A stretch of DNA of 64,000 nucleotides. Origin: Isoetes taiwanensis. Lineage: Eukaryota; Streptophyta; Lycopodiopsida; Isoetales; Isoetaceae. The notes below the pieces were generated by a model. The model made no database searches, was not told the origin of the DNA, and saw only the letters and a list, made by a program, of their open reading frames with translations. The stretch is taken from positions 2,612,782 through 2,676,781 of the forward strand of contig JAJEKV010000094.1 of NCBI GenBank assembly GCA_021234155.1, given 5' to 3'. Below, in pieces: positions 10,400-22,591 of the stretch; position 1 is the stretch's first letter; the number at the start of each line of letters is the position of its first letter. The translations under genes and the position numbers were made by a program.

Positions 10400-13300
10400 C
10401 CTTGAAGGTCATAGTTTGGAATGTGCATGGAGCCAATCGGGGCAAGATTAGATCTTTGCAAAAAACACTTGGCAAAATAATGATATATGCGCTCCGCGAG
10501 ACATGGCAACATCAATCCAACTCTCTCCCATAACTTCGAAGGCTTTTCATTGATCGGAAGTGCATGGAATGAGAAGGAATCACGGTCTGGAAGAGGATTT
10601 GGAGGTATGGCATCATATATAAAATCTGAAATTTTGCATTTGGTTTCAATATATTACGTAGATGACATGAACCAATACCTCACGGTTGAGAATAGACCTC
10701 AGGCGTGTTGTTTTCATTGCTCTTTGTTATTTTGCTCCCCTGCATATGAAACTTTACAAACATGGCAATTTGGATAGGGATAATCCCTTCCATAACATTT
10801 CTTGAAGATGCTCTCTTGCTTCAAAATTAGGTGAAATAATCACGGTAGGAGATTTCAATGCTTTCGCCTGGAATTTGCAATCAATTACATATCGACAAAA
10901 TTTGGAGATGTTCATTTGTTGGAGCTTGAAGAAGATTTCTTCCAAAGAGCTTCAAAGATCTGAGAAACAAATCACATGGGCAATTCTTTGCTTTCGAGCT
11001 TGGCACCGCATGTGAGCTTAAGATATTGAGCGACCACGAGAAGTTTTTCGGGATCTGAATTCTTGACATGTTTCCGCATCACGAGGGAGCTAGTGTAGTA
11101 GACTATGTATTGGCGACAAGAGACCATTCAATTAGTGCATTTTGTGTGGGCAATCAGGCCTTGAGTCAGATCATGTCCCTTTGCTTTTGGAGATATTTAG
11201 GCCTCATTTACCCGGGGAAAAGTCAAGATAAGTTCATTCCAAAAATAAAGCTTAACTATAGTAAAGCTTACGAATATAGAGATTGCCTTGAGGAGAAACT
11301 TGCAAATGTGTCTTTTTGAGTCAATATTGAACATGCCCCACTGTTTTTTCTGAGGTCTAATCATGAATCTTTGCAAAGGAAACATTTGGTCTCACCAAGA
11401 AAAGAAGCTCCCGGCATCCTTCTAATGGCTGGTGGGATGCAGAATGCCAGGAAGCTAGGAATAGTATCTTGTCCACATGTTTGAAAAAACCAAAATGGTA
11501 CAAGGACTTACTGAGGAAGAAGAAGAGGGCTTTCTACAGAAACAAGCAAGCAGAGCTTATTAACAGATTGAAAGAACATACTAAGTCCTTTTGGAGTACC
11601 ATTTTACGCAAACCTTTCTCAAATACTGTAGATCTCGATGGATTGCTCTCTTTGGTCAAAGAGTTATATAACAATCCTGCAGTGGATTGTATGCCTCCTA
11701 TGGATTTCGAGGAAGATATATTTACAGAAGGAGATGTGAAAGTGACGTTGAGGAATATGCGCAATGGAAAATCAGCAGACCTTGAAGGGCTTCAGATGGA
11801 ATTGTTAAAGTGGACTGGAGATAGAGCTTTGAAAGTCATCACAGATCGGTGAGAGAGGATCTCCCGAGGGCTTGGAAGGAGAATTTGGTCTTCCCGATTT
11901 ATAAATCAGGAGACAAGAATGATGTGCATAATTACAGGACCATTCTCATTGGAAATGTGTTCACAAAATTCTTTGGCTTCATTCTTTGAAAAAGAGGCTC
12001 GATCTTTGGGCAGATGATAATGATAAAAGATCCAAATTTCAGGCAGGTTTTAGGAAGCACCATGGCACTTTAGATCATGCTCTAGCACTCAGGGTATTAT
12101 TTGAAAAAGCCAAAGAACCCAGAAAGGCTTTGTATCTTGCTTTTATTGATTTCACGAAAGCCTTTGACACTGTTCCTAGAAAGAACCTTGCTTATCGCAT
12201 GGAGCGACTGGGTTTCCACAATCTATCAGATATGTTGTATCTAAATTGTATTCTGAGGTTATTGTGAAGCTTTCAAGAAACTTGGATACAGAAGTACAAA
12301 ATACGATTGAAGTTCGACAAGGATGCCCCTTGTCACCTACTCCTTTATTGATGAATTAGATTCCTGGTTACGCGAAAGAAGTTTAGCAGGCACAAAAATT
12401 AGTGATTTTCTGATTCAATTGCTCTTATATGCTGATGCTGTGATCTTATTAGCAGACAAGGAAGCGGGATTGCAATCACATTTGGATAGCTTAGCCTCGT
12501 TTTGTGCAGCCAAAGTTATGAAGGTTAATTTGTCCAAATCTAAAATCATGATAGTTGGCACTACAATGAACCTGTTTTCACTTACTTAGGCACCAGCATT
12601 GAAACTGTAAGTACTTTTAAGTATTTAGGTTTGGATTTCTCTTCCAAATATTCTTGGAAAGAATCATTAAGAGAAGAACTTCTGGTGGGAAGGCGGCGTT
12701 GTATTCAATGCTATCTAGATGTTATAAAGCAGGGCTACAGGATTGGGGCTTAAAAAAGATTCTGTTTAGGACGCTTGTGCAAACTGTAGTGCTTTATGGC
12801 GCTCCAATTTGGGGGCCTGGACTTTCTATAAAACAATGGAGGCAGGTAGAAAACATTTTGAAGCTTTTCTTAAGAGAGGAATTAGGTTTGAAGAAGCAAA
12901 CACCTTAATATCATGCTGGGAGAAACAGGTTTGATTCCTTTGGAAGTAGAAGCACTCTATCAATCCATATGCTTTGTTAATAGAGTGTTACAGCAGCCCG
13001 ATTACAGGCTTTCTAGGCAAACAATGCTCTCTTCCACACAGTCTGGATGGTATAAGGATATGAAAGATTGGGCTAAACGTTGGGGTATTAATGAGCAGAA
13101 TTGGCCAGAAACAGATTTAGGAGCACGGGAACTAATACAGAGTCTAGCAATTGAGAGGATATGGGCTGATCCAGGTTCTAGGCTGAATTTTTATAGGTCA
13201 AATATTAATCCCATGTTGATATATGCAGAACAGGACTACCTTAACTCCATGATTCCACCTCATGTAAAGAAGACAATAGCAAGATTCAGATGTAGTTCGC

Positions 13301-13484
13301 ATCAACTACGCATTGAGACCGGGAGATGGAGTGGCACTCCCAGGGAAGAAAGGTTGTGTCTTGTTTGTACTCAACAGCAGTTGAGGACGAAAGGCACACC
13401 CTTCTGCAATGTCCAGCATATCTTGATATTCGAAAAAAATTCAACATTCATGTAGATAATTTACATTCATTGTTTGATATGAAA
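10400..13484 (+). pseudogene. LINE ORF2 endonuclease/reverse transcriptase, decayed
   Basis: Pieces in several frames follow the order of an APE-type LINE ORF2. Endonuclease: KVIVWNVHGANR and LRETW near 10.41-10.51 kb, SDHVPLLLEI near 11.17 kb. Reverse transcriptase: NMRNGKSADLEGL (11.75 kb), FRKHHGTLDHALALR and LAFIDFTKAFDTV (12.05-12.18 kb), a QGCPLSPT-like segment (12.32 kb), and LLYADAVILL near 12.43 kb, where the YADD box has become YADA. Then GKAALYSMLSRCYKAG and LRIETGRWSGTPREERLCLVC. A frame change near 13.38 kb leads into EDERHTLLQCPAYLDIRKK. Eight or more frame breaks make it inactive. Confidence 0.85.
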
Positions 13485-14131
13485 CAAGGTTGCATTTGAA
13501 ACGAGAGCAAATCATTGAAACGAGAGCAAAAGGAATATTCCTCGAAGATTCTCTTTTTTTTTCAATAAAAGGGCTAGAATGAGGTTAAAAAAAAAAAACA
13601 AGGCATAAAATTGCATTTTGACCCCCCCAAAATCACCAATTTTTTTGTGCAAACAGAGAATTGACTATTTCAAAGTGACCTTTTTCCTAGCAATTAAAAT
13701 TTGCCTGAAGTATATTTTTAGAGAGAACCTCTAATTTAAGAGAATATAACTTTTAATCGAAAATTGAAGTGATTTTTATAACTGAAATTGTAGTATTTTC
13801 AAAAATTGAAGATAAAATCTTCATGACCACATACAAAATTTACAGTCTTTTCCAAATACTCAGTTATGTACAAAAGTGTGAGAAGTGATCAGAGAGGAAT
13901 CCAGCACATCATCATGCATGTTTATACCATCGTCAACACCTTCACTTCTTTCTCTAGCATTTAATTGATTGCAAATTAAGTGGAACTGTTCGCAGTGATC
14001 CCACATGAACATACCTAAGATTTTTATGCTCTGTTTATTTTTTCTCGTGGTAGCTATTGGTCATACGACAACAAGTAACAATTTGTAGTTGCACAACTTT
14101 TGAGATATTAAGATATTAGGAATACAAAGTG

Positions 14132-14378
14132 TACTGTATTCCGGAATACAAAAGTGTATTCCGGAATACAAAAGTGTATTCCAGAATACACTTTTGTATT
14201 TTGTGGGCAACTAAATTTGGCTCTGGGCAACGAAATTTGATTTGTATTTTTGCGTTCAGGCATCTCTGAACATTTTAGAAGTGTAAAAGAAGAAAATAAA
14301 ATAGAGGGATACCGGATAACGGCTCCGTGAGAAGAGGGAAATATATTCTGGAATACACTTTGTATTCCAGAATAGGAT
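14132..14378. repeat. GTATTCCGGAATAC palindrome cluster (left)
   Basis: Copies start at about 14135, 14155 and 14175 (20-bp period, spacer AAAAG). Two variants follow at 14343-14378 (attctggaat and attccagaat). Each is a near-perfect palindrome. The same motif makes the array at 16.8-17.0 kb. Confidence 0.85.
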
Positions 14379-14379
14379 T

Positions 14380-15550
14380 TGGTTTACACAAAAGGGGCGG
14401 CTTCTATTCAGTCTGTAAAGAACCATTGGGCTGTGACTCTATTCTAGTTCTCGATCCTCCTTAAGCTTTGGTTTTGATCCAGTTAGTCAAACATGGCAGC
14501 TTTTCTCCTTTGATTTTAGTGGCCCGATTAATCAGTTGGGTTCTCTTTCCTTCCTTGATACCCTTGCTTCCTCCCAGTTCCTTTCTTTCCATATTTTGAT
14601 CTGTTTTGCTTTGATTTGCCTTCCCTTTGGGAATCCCCGTTGCGTGCGTCTTCCTTTTTGCTAGTTTTGCCCAAAAATTCATGGAAGTTTGGTTCTTGCA
14701 CTCATGGAGAAGACCAATTTCACCACCTGGGCAGGTTTTAGTCGCAGAGATTTTGTTCTTGCTTGCCAAGCCAGTGCTGCCACAGCATCAAATGCTGTGC
14801 ATTTGTGAAGCAATGGCTCTGATTCAACCTCATTTGTTATGATGTTTTGTAGTTTTCTTTACCTGCTAGATTAAACGAGAACCTGTCATATTCAAACAAA
14901 GGTGCCCTGGTGTAGCAGATCGTGCACTTTGGAAATGTCTTTAAGTGGAAAACACTCCAGGTGCCCGAATTTAACATGGGGTTTGGTCTTGGGCTCAAGA
15001 AACTCCTGCTCAAGACCAGCACCTAAAAAACTCTGCTGCTGAGGTCCCGTCCACAATCATGTGGCTGATGCTGATGCCTAGGGTGAAGCCTCCAGTTCTG
15101 AACTGTGTGACCTGTGTTGAAAACTCATACTTAATTCAAAATTCAAATCATAACTTACTTCTAGGGCTATATCACACAAAAATTCAAATCATATTTCTGT
15201 GGCTATGGCTGTGGCTAAGATTCAGAAAGAATTTCAATCTTTGATCTTACTTGAGATGTATTCAGCCTTTAATACCGGGTCCGCCGAGGGACAGCTTAAC
15301 AATCAACCGACCACACGGGTGTGCTAAAGTAAATCAAGAAGAACCAAACTAAGCTGAGTGATTTATAAATTAAATCGTATTTGCGGCGAGATACCGCGGT
15401 TTGTTTCTGGGATGCATTATCTTTCTTCTGGCCTCTGCTGGAAGAAATGAGAGAAAGTTTAAGCCGGGCGGTTCGCAACAGGCCTCCAATGATCAGTCCA
15501 ATACACGGCCGCCATTATCTCTCGCGTTCTTAGCCCAAATATAAAAGACT
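14380..15550. other. Interior of the hAT-like element, no recognised gene
   Basis: Low-complexity and short chance frames only. No transposase motif was seen on either strand. Confidence 0.35.
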
Positions 15551-15563
15551 TCTGAACATCAAA

Positions 15564-16500
15564 ATGGGTTTGAATTTGAAAACCTCTCAAGGGATGAGAA
15601 GAGGCGACGTTGTTTTGATTTCTAATGGGGCACATGATGTGGCTCGTAGAGATCATTTCTTGGCCTACTTTGAGGGCAGATATTCCGATGCATGCAGGTT
15701 ATGTCTGCCCAACAATCTATATGACAAAATTGCATTTTGTAGCAGACCTTTCTTTGCATTTTGCCTTGATGACTTAAGCGGGTTTTAGATAAAGACCGAT
15801 TGCCTGCAGCAATTAGCAAAAACAGGGCAATCCATCCAATCCACTTGTCGCACTGATTCTTCCTGCAGATGAAGAGGTACTAGCTCGAATTGAAATGTTA
15901 AGCTTTACATCTGTTTTTAATCTAGACTACAACAACGTTCTTATGCTTTGTCTTTTTTAATTTGTGGCAGCCTTCTCAGATTGTCGAAACTGCAACTAGC
16001 TCTTTAAACAAAGTGGCAGAAAGCTATGGCCTTAATGACGCCCAAACTAGAGGCCTGATATACGTTGCCGATTCTATGCTCGACTTACAACAGCGGCATT
16101 TTTTGAAGATTATTCAAAGACCTCCTGGAACTGGAAAAACCGCCACCATCGTAGCAATTTTGTCGTTACTGGATAACTTGGGATTTCGAATTTTGGTCAC
16201 GGCTCCCACCAACAAAGGTATCACCCAAGTTGTAGACCGTTTCGTGCAGCACCTTACGCACAGTTCTGAATCAAATTCTAAACGATCCAATCCAAGTTCT
16301 CCCAAACAAAAGTTGGTGGAAGATTTATGAAATCACTCTTATTTCTGACCTCATCATGGTTGGGAACGAAAACAAATTAAACGTGAAGGGATCTGACAGA
16401 ATGCAGCAGATTTATCTACATTCTAGGATGGATGTGCTAAAAAGGGTGGTGAATCCAAAGCTAGGATGGGGCTTCCACAAGCTTTCCATTCCCAGCTGTT
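15564..16500 (+). pseudogene. SF1 helicase (UPF1/SETX-like) fragment captured by the transposon
   Basis: A piece at about 15600 reads RRGDVVLISN. The main exon, from an acceptor near 15970 (gtggcag) to 16330, reads LNDAQTRGLIYVADSM (Q-motif side), then QRPPGTGKTATIVAILSLL, a Walker A with the usual first Gly replaced by Arg, then LVTAPTNKGITQVVDRF, which is motif Ia. After a stop the same family resumes at 16356 with VGNENKLNVKGSDRMQQIYL and LGWGFHKLSI, which resembles plant SF1 helicases of the SETX/MAA3 kind. Motifs II-VI are absent. It is a truncated captured fragment, not a working helicase. Confidence 0.65.
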
Positions 16501-16832
16501 TTTTGGCTTTTAATTTTAGTAGTCTACTTTGGGGTTCCTTAGTATTTTTTATTTTTAGCATCTTTTATTTTGGAGGTTTACATTAACTAACCTCTAAATT
16601 ATTGAATTCGTCAAATTGTACTACATTTATCCACTTAAAAATTTCTCTTAAGGGAAGCCCTGACAGTCCCTCTTGGCAGATGCTTTTGATGCCTCTGAGA
16701 AGAAACATTGGGGATCCTACTTTGATTTGTACTCTGGGATCCAAAGAATTCACAAGTAAGCTAGCTCTAAACCTTAATACATAGGCAACATGTTGTTTCG
16801 AAATACACGTATGATTTCTTAGAAAGCAAAGG

Positions 16833-17014
16833 TGTATTCCAGAATACATATTTGCTTTCTCAGGAAAGCCAAAGTGTATTCCGGAATACATATTTGCTTT
16901 CTCAGGAAAGCCAAAGTGTATTCCGGAATACATATTTGCTTTCTCAGGAAAGCCAAAGTGTATTCCGGAATACACATTTGCTTTCTCAAAATCCAAAGTG
17001 TATTCTGGAATACA
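16833..17014. repeat. 42-bp tandem array of the GTATTCCGGAATAC palindrome (right)
   Basis: Five copies of tgtattccggaataca (first and last with one change) start at 16833, 16875, 16917, 16959 and 16999, within units of about 42 bp that also hold tttgctttctcaggaaagcc. The open frames across it on both strands are by-products of the repeat. Confidence 0.9.
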
Positions 17015-17512
17015 TGTTCGTATTTTAGAAAAACAAAGAATACACTTTTGTTTTTACATTTTTTATTTTATGTGTCCTAGTGTTCATTTATTTACTTAAT
17101 TATTTTCTTGTTGTTTTATTCAGCTAATAGAACGTCAAAACATGTCAAACATGCTTGAAGGAACAACTAAACGTAAAGATTTGGAACATATACCCAGTTG
17201 CAACATCTGACGAGCATATTGTTCAATACGCACCAAATTTTGAGGGTGCCAAATTGATGTACTGAAAAATTTCAAAGACATAGTTATTATTTTTTCTTCT
17301 CTATTTTGATGTTTTTGATATTTCATTTTCAGAGATTATGTATTCACGTCTACATTTTTGCCATTTTTAAGGGCGCTTCTTTGCAAAAAACAAACTGTCA
17401 CTTAATGAGGAGCCAAAATGAGAGAAAAAAAAAACTGAACCTTTTGAAATTCTCAAGTTTATCCAAAAAAGGCCAATTTTAAGAGCATAGTGTTTTTTTA
17501 AAGGGAATCTTT

Positions 17513-17543
17513 GAAACGGGAGTTCTGCAACACTCCCGTTTAA
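17513..17543. repeat. Sub-terminal hairpin
   Basis: aaacgggagt faces actcccgttt around a loop of about 8 bases. It lies just inside the right end of the hAT-like element, where such repeats often serve as transposase-binding sites. Confidence 0.6.
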
Positions 17544-17699
17544 TTTGCAACCTTGTTATGAACTCTTATGAAATTGGTATTTATATACGAACAGTAGAAT
17601 CACAACGTGATCTACTCATGAGACTTTAACAGTTGTAATTAGGCTCTATGGCCTTTAAGGTCCTAAAGAGCTAGATTAATTCAATTCAATTCAATAACA

Positions 17700-18990
17700 A
17701 GTTATGAATACCATCCCTGTTGCTAATTATCAATGTGTCACTGTGTAAATAGTCCAAGCAAAATATAGGTTGGGAGCTATCAATTTGTCAATAAGGGCTC
17801 TAGGAATCATTGGGCTTAGCTCTATTACATTTATCATTTTCGAATCGAGATATAGACTCAAGTGATTGTTACACATCCACGATAAATTGATCCTTCTCCG
17901 AAGTGATTATTGATCAATGAAATTTTCATTTTTCATATTCTTTATGTCTAGCATTGCTTGCAATATGTGCTACATGTTCAACAATGTAGAGATTCAAACT
18001 AATTTTTTTTCGGTAGCCCACAATTAGGTTTTACCATTTGCACATTATTGCCCATGCATAATTTACACACATTCCACAAAAGCTTATAAGCGTAAACATA
18101 TGTCTGTGTAGACAATTCTCAAATCCTACATTCTTTATAGATTTGTGCTTGCTCATTAACCATTTGTTTAATTCATCTTATACATCCCCTTTAAGAATAG
18201 AATAGAATAAACAAATTAAACAACAAAAATAAACATGGCCTGAATCACATTAGCTATGTTGTTAACATCACTAGTGTTGTTTCGACTCACGCTTAATTTT
18301 TGCCAATGCATTTCTAGAACAAGCAAAATTATATGGCACATGCATTCACCCTTTATGATACATCATTCTATAGTACTACTATTATTTTGTTGCATCAACA
18401 TGCACAAACTTCTAATGCTCGAAAACATCACCTATTTACTGGGCTCACATATGCAACTATCAATTTGACCTCTCCTAGAAACCTCTCAAAGTGTTGCATT
18501 AATAGCACAACTCCTAATACCCGAAAACATCACCCATTTGCTGGGTTTGCATTGGGTTTTGCATTTGCTTCTGTCTTCTTAGATTCTCTGCTTCAGAGAA
18601 AGGTTTATTTCGTGGATGTGTTATGAAATGAAATGTTTATTATTCGCATCTGCAAACCACCAGGTCTATGAGATGTTCAACAAGTACGTTCAACATTATA
18701 GAAAATATCATCTAATGCATCCTCATACAGTAATATATTAGCCTCTTCTTCCAAATCTTCTTCCAATAAATTATGATCAATTTGCTCCCTCATATTTAGG
18801 ACATCTCTTATAAATTTCCCTATAAGTTTAGCTTCCAAATTATAAAAAACTCCAACAAAGTTGATACTGAGATATTGTACCTGCTTCAGATTTCCACATA
18901 TGCTGGGCATCTCAAAAGCACATGTCAGCTACAACAATGGTATGGGTTTAGACCTTTAACTATAGGTTTTGCCAAAGAATTGGATGACAT
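17700..18990. other. AT-rich spacer
   Basis: No coding match. A minus frame at 18910-18677 (Glu/Leu-rich, LEEDLEEEANILLYEDALDD) is not recognised. Confidence 0.35.
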
Positions 18991-18993
18991 GCT

Positions 18994-19605
18994 TTATAGC
19001 ACTAGTAGCACGTCAGCCTTGTGAAATGGTTTAAGTCGAAATCCATTAATTAAGGATGGAAGAGAAGTGCCATCCAACTCGGCAAGTTGAAATACACCCA
19101 GATGAACTGCTTGTTTAATTTCATAAGATCCTAACCAACGAAGTTTGAGTTTTTCAGGATGGTGTTTGTACCTGGAATCATAGTAAAAATAAATCGCCTT
19201 CCTTGGACACTTTTGTCTTAATTTTTTTAACATGCCGTGATTTTCTTAAGTGGTGTCCAGCCAAGACGCGGAGATAAGCATTTTTGCAAATTTTATCCAG
19301 TTGTTGAAGTTGATAAACACGTTCTCTGAGAGCAGCAGGAGGATTGTGCGCAATAGCTAACTGGAATTGTAGTATCCGTAGAATATATTCGGAGGGCATC
19401 AAGACTTCTTGACCATAAATATGTTTGAAGGGTGTTTGGCGCACAGCAACCTTATAGATAGTGTTATAAGCCCATGAAACCGTTGATAGTTTTTCATGCC
19501 AATATTTTCTAAAAGCATCACATATTTTCTTAAGAATAGAAATCAATGTTTTGTTGATGCTTTCCGCGATGCAGCATACCCATAATCTGATCATTATTCA
19601 CAATC
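18994..19605 (-). pseudogene. Ty3/gypsy integrase C-terminal fragment
   Basis: Minus-strand reading gives the end of a gypsy-type integrase: ESINKTLISILKKICD, HEKLSTVSWAYNTIYKVAV, QTPFKHIYGQEVLMPSE and LRERVYQLQQLDKICKNA, then after a frame change KLKLRWLGSYEIKQAVHLG and LAELDGTSLPSLINGFRLK. This corresponds to the region after the catalytic core plus the small SH3-like C-terminal domain. No catalytic D,D-35-E part, LTR or chromodomain is visible, so it is a remnant. Confidence 0.75.
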
Positions 19606-20390
19606 ATTTAACGTAATTGTTTGATAGATAAGTCTCTCAATTAATATGAGATGTTGGTTGCAATATTCAAGCATGACTCCTCTTAGCCCTTGATTGTCCC
19701 TTAGCTCTTGATTATCTCCAGAGTGCCATATATTTTGTGGTTGAGCAAGCTATAATGGTGGAACAATTGCTAAGTAATAACAAAGATGCTCCCTTTGGTC
19801 AGATGACTGAAACAATGTTATCACATGTTCTAGAAGATGATGTAGTAAATAGTCAATCTTAATGCTATCTCTGCTACATTGAAGGAATGCCAGCCCCTTG
19901 TATCACACCACTCATAGTCAAGATTAATGGCAGCTGAAGCAGTCTCATTCTAATTTCTTTCTTACGTTGCCCATGTTGGTACTAACAACATTTGTTGCTA
20001 TAACTTCCACCTGTAAATGTATCATATTGTTCGAGTTTCACGTCAATCAGAGCATCTACATTGTTGTTAGTGGAAGTATTGACTATAGGTGGGTCACCAC
20101 AAATGCTTCCACTTTCTGGATTTAGTAACATGTCTTCAGTCCTCTGCTTTTTAACATGAGAAATATCAGTAACTTCCATGCATTAATAGCATATCCTCAA
20201 GATGAAGTTTGTATATAAGATCCAAAGGTAAAGACATCCCAAACATACCTCTTCCTCTCCAAGCGAATGCCTTCTGCGGTGCTGTGACTCAGTAGAAGAC
20301 GTATTTGTTATCAGCTTCTGCTGGAACCACCAGGAATCGTATTTTTTGTTGAAACAAGTATGAGTTTTGTTAGTCTATGAATCCTGCCCA
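19606..20390. other. Spacer without recognisable genes
   Basis: AT-rich. Short minus frames only; none is recognised. Confidence 0.35.
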
Positions 20391-20394
20391 TTAC

Positions 20395-20700
20395 AACTTC
20401 TTTTGCCTGCTTTTCCTCTTCCAATCTTGATTGCATTTGCACCTGACCTGCTTATGCTGCATTCTCTCAAAACAGGCTATGGCAAGAAGACCCTTGCCAT
20501 GTTGAGCACATGCAGCAACTATTGCTCTCCATATGACCACATCAAGGTCAGACGATTCATTAAAAACTCTTTGCACAATCAAAGTTATGACATTATAGTT
20601 TGGCAATTCATAGAAAAGTTTGTGTGCTTCCTCCCAAATTCCACATTTATATACATATTGAAAAGTGAATCTGCCATTTAATTGTACAGTAGAATGAAGC
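20395..20700 (-). pseudogene. PPR protein fragment
   Basis: The minus strand reads YVYKCGIWEEAHKLFYELP, a decayed PPR unit, followed after about 20 residues by VVIWRAIVAACAQHGKGLLA and CFERMQHKQV. These match the spacing and consensus of plant PLS-type PPR repeats (KCG..E.A..LF..LP, then W..I..ACAQHG.G..A). Plant PPR proteins bind organellar RNA. Only about two repeats remain, with no start and no E/DYW end. It is a fragment. Confidence 0.65.
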
Positions 20701-20849
20701 TGATGTGCAACAAAAATGCTAATATTTCCATATTGAAAGGATGCATTATAGCCCTTGTCATCACTTATGGCAAGGATGCCCACAACCAAATCATTAACAA
20801 TAATACAGAGTCTTGACATCGTCATTGGAACTAAGATTTTAAACAAACC

Positions 20850-22590
20850 AAATGTGGTAACCTAGAGAAGTCAAGCAAATCTCTTAAAGAATTGCCAAAT
20901 CCAAACATAGTTTCATACGAGACAATGATCTATAGTTACTCCCAACATGATGAAGGTCGTCTTGCCATAAAATATTGTGAGGAAATGCAAGAAGTTGTGA
21001 CTGTGTCTTTCTTTCTCCTGCTTTAAAAGCCTTCTCGTGGGCTACCAAAGTTTTTTCTTGTTTCATTAAGGTCTACCTCAACCTGACACATTGTTGTTAC
21101 CAATGGTCAGGGTGGTAGCATTGGGGAATAAGGCAGCCAAATTAAGCAAACACCTTATTTTTTATTTTATTTCTAATGAACGTGGAGCTTTATAAAAGAA
21201 TACAAATTAAGCGAACGCCTTATTGACGGGTTGATTCTTCTCCTTATCATCCATGTCATCTAAGTTATTGCTTAGAGCAACGTTCCTTTCAAGCTGAAGG
21301 CTGTGAATAAGGTCTATAACTCTATAAATAGATGCTTTCAATTTAGGGGAACTGTTGAAGTCATGCTATATCAATAGATAACATTTTGTGGCTCAACTTC
21401 CTAAGAATCTCATCTACTAACTTCTAGTCTCATCTAATAACTTCTGTGATCCAATCTACATCCTTATCTATTTTAGGCACAAGGTGGTAGTGGGGTACCA
21501 CATAATCCAAGGTCGCCGTGAAAGCTAGATGCAGCAAGTCCTTGAAATGCAGGACCTTCAGGGATCTGACCACTGAGTTCTAATATGCAGGACCTTCAGG
21601 GATCTGACCATTGGCTTATGTCCTCATCTTGATGATGCACCCTAAAAATGTACAAATCTTGCTATTAGGCTTAAGAAAACCAAGAATGCCAACAACTTCC
21701 TTTGAGTTGATAAGATGAATGCCAACAACTTCCTTTGGAAATGGTTCAATGTAGCATTATTTTTTCTCTTAGTTATAGAACTCATAATATCTGAAGCATT
21801 TTTGCCTCAAACCTTTTTGCATCACCTACTTTATCGATATTGCTAACAACGCCGTGCCTCCTATTTATTGCATATAAGCCATGTAATCTAGTATTGGCAG
21901 TAGAATAAGTTAGGTAAAGAGAGGAAAAGCATGATCTTTGCATTTTGTTAACAGTAAGAAAAGTTTGTCATTATCAAGCATGTAATTATTGTAAAGTTAT
22001 GCCAATTTTACTGCCACTTTTGCAGTCTTGGTCAATAAAATTGGTGTAGAACATGCCTTTTTTTTCTTTTTCTTTTTTATTGCAAGTTTTTTATTATATT
22101 TTATATAAAAGGGGGTTACAGGTTCCATTTTGGACAGACCTAGCTTGAAGTCCGAAGGGAGTGGATATGACCTCCCCTAAAACAGATAGAGCGCCTACCC
22201 AAATAGCAGGTTTGAAGCAAGCATAAGAGCAATATAACTTGCTAGAATTATCATCGAACATGTAGCTGATGTAAATTTTGTTGATTTCACTGTCATTCTA
22301 ATAGCAAGCAGCAATGGCATTGTCTAGAACATCAGAGTGTATGATTAGTAAAGAGAAATTATTTTCTTGTACATAGAAGGATGACAATTATGTTGGAAAA
22401 CTTACTATCATATGGTTGCCAGCATATGCTACCTTGGAAAATAGATGCAAGTAGCTTGTTAAGATGCAGTGATGATCTCATAATGCAATGGAAGAGGATG
22501 ATGCTTCTATAAAAAATCTTACTCAATGCACTTCTGCACCAGTTATCACTGGCTGATTTTAAATTCAATCTTAAATAAACATCATGAAAT
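20850..22590. other. Spacer with small local duplications
   Basis: No gene recognised. Direct duplications occur: a 21-bp aaattaagc(a/g)aac(a/g)ccttatt near 21141 and 21206 around a short A/T-rich insert; tgcaggaccttcagggatct near 21549 and 21585; gccaacaacttcctttg near 21688 and 21721. Confidence 0.5.
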
Positions 22591-22591
22591 T

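Larger units (their letters stand above)
13485..17555. mobile_element. hAT-like DNA transposon (non-autonomous) inside the LINE
   Basis: Ends are inverted repeats of about 25 bp: aacaaggttgca then near-identical bases to aaacgagag on the left, matched by the complement of ctcccgttt to tgcaaccttgtt on the right. The tip CAAGG fits the hAT tip pattern CANNG. Flanks atatgaaa and ttatgaac agree at 6 of 8 positions, as an aged 8-bp target duplication would. Sub-terminal TTGAAACG(A/G)GAG motifs recur at both ends. No transposase is visible. Inside lie a helicase gene fragment and two arrays of a palindromic motif, each some 500-650 bp from an end. Confidence 0.7.
9576..17700 (+). mobile_element. 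LINE (non-LTR retrotransposon), split by a DNA transposon
   Basis: The element comprises 9576-13484 and 17556-about 17700. It has a short GC-richer 5' leader, an intact ORF1, a broken ORF2 with APE-type endonuclease, reverse transcriptase and a C-terminal Cys/His region, and a 3' end with an AATTC repeat tail (about 17678-17697) rather than poly(A). The last codons lie beyond the insert: on the left ORF2 reads HSLFDM, and on the right it resumes NSYEIGIYIRTVESQRDLL followed by a stop. Removing 13485-17555 and one target copy gives one continuous frame. A related LINE occurs at 40.4-48.2 kb and a LINE C-terminal piece at 39.9-40.4 kb. Confidence 0.85.

Noticed and set aside
16583-17080. Repeat protein with KANMYSGIHFGFPE-type units
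   Set aside because: The reading frame exists on both strands because the DNA is a palindrome-based tandem repeat; no start context or family.
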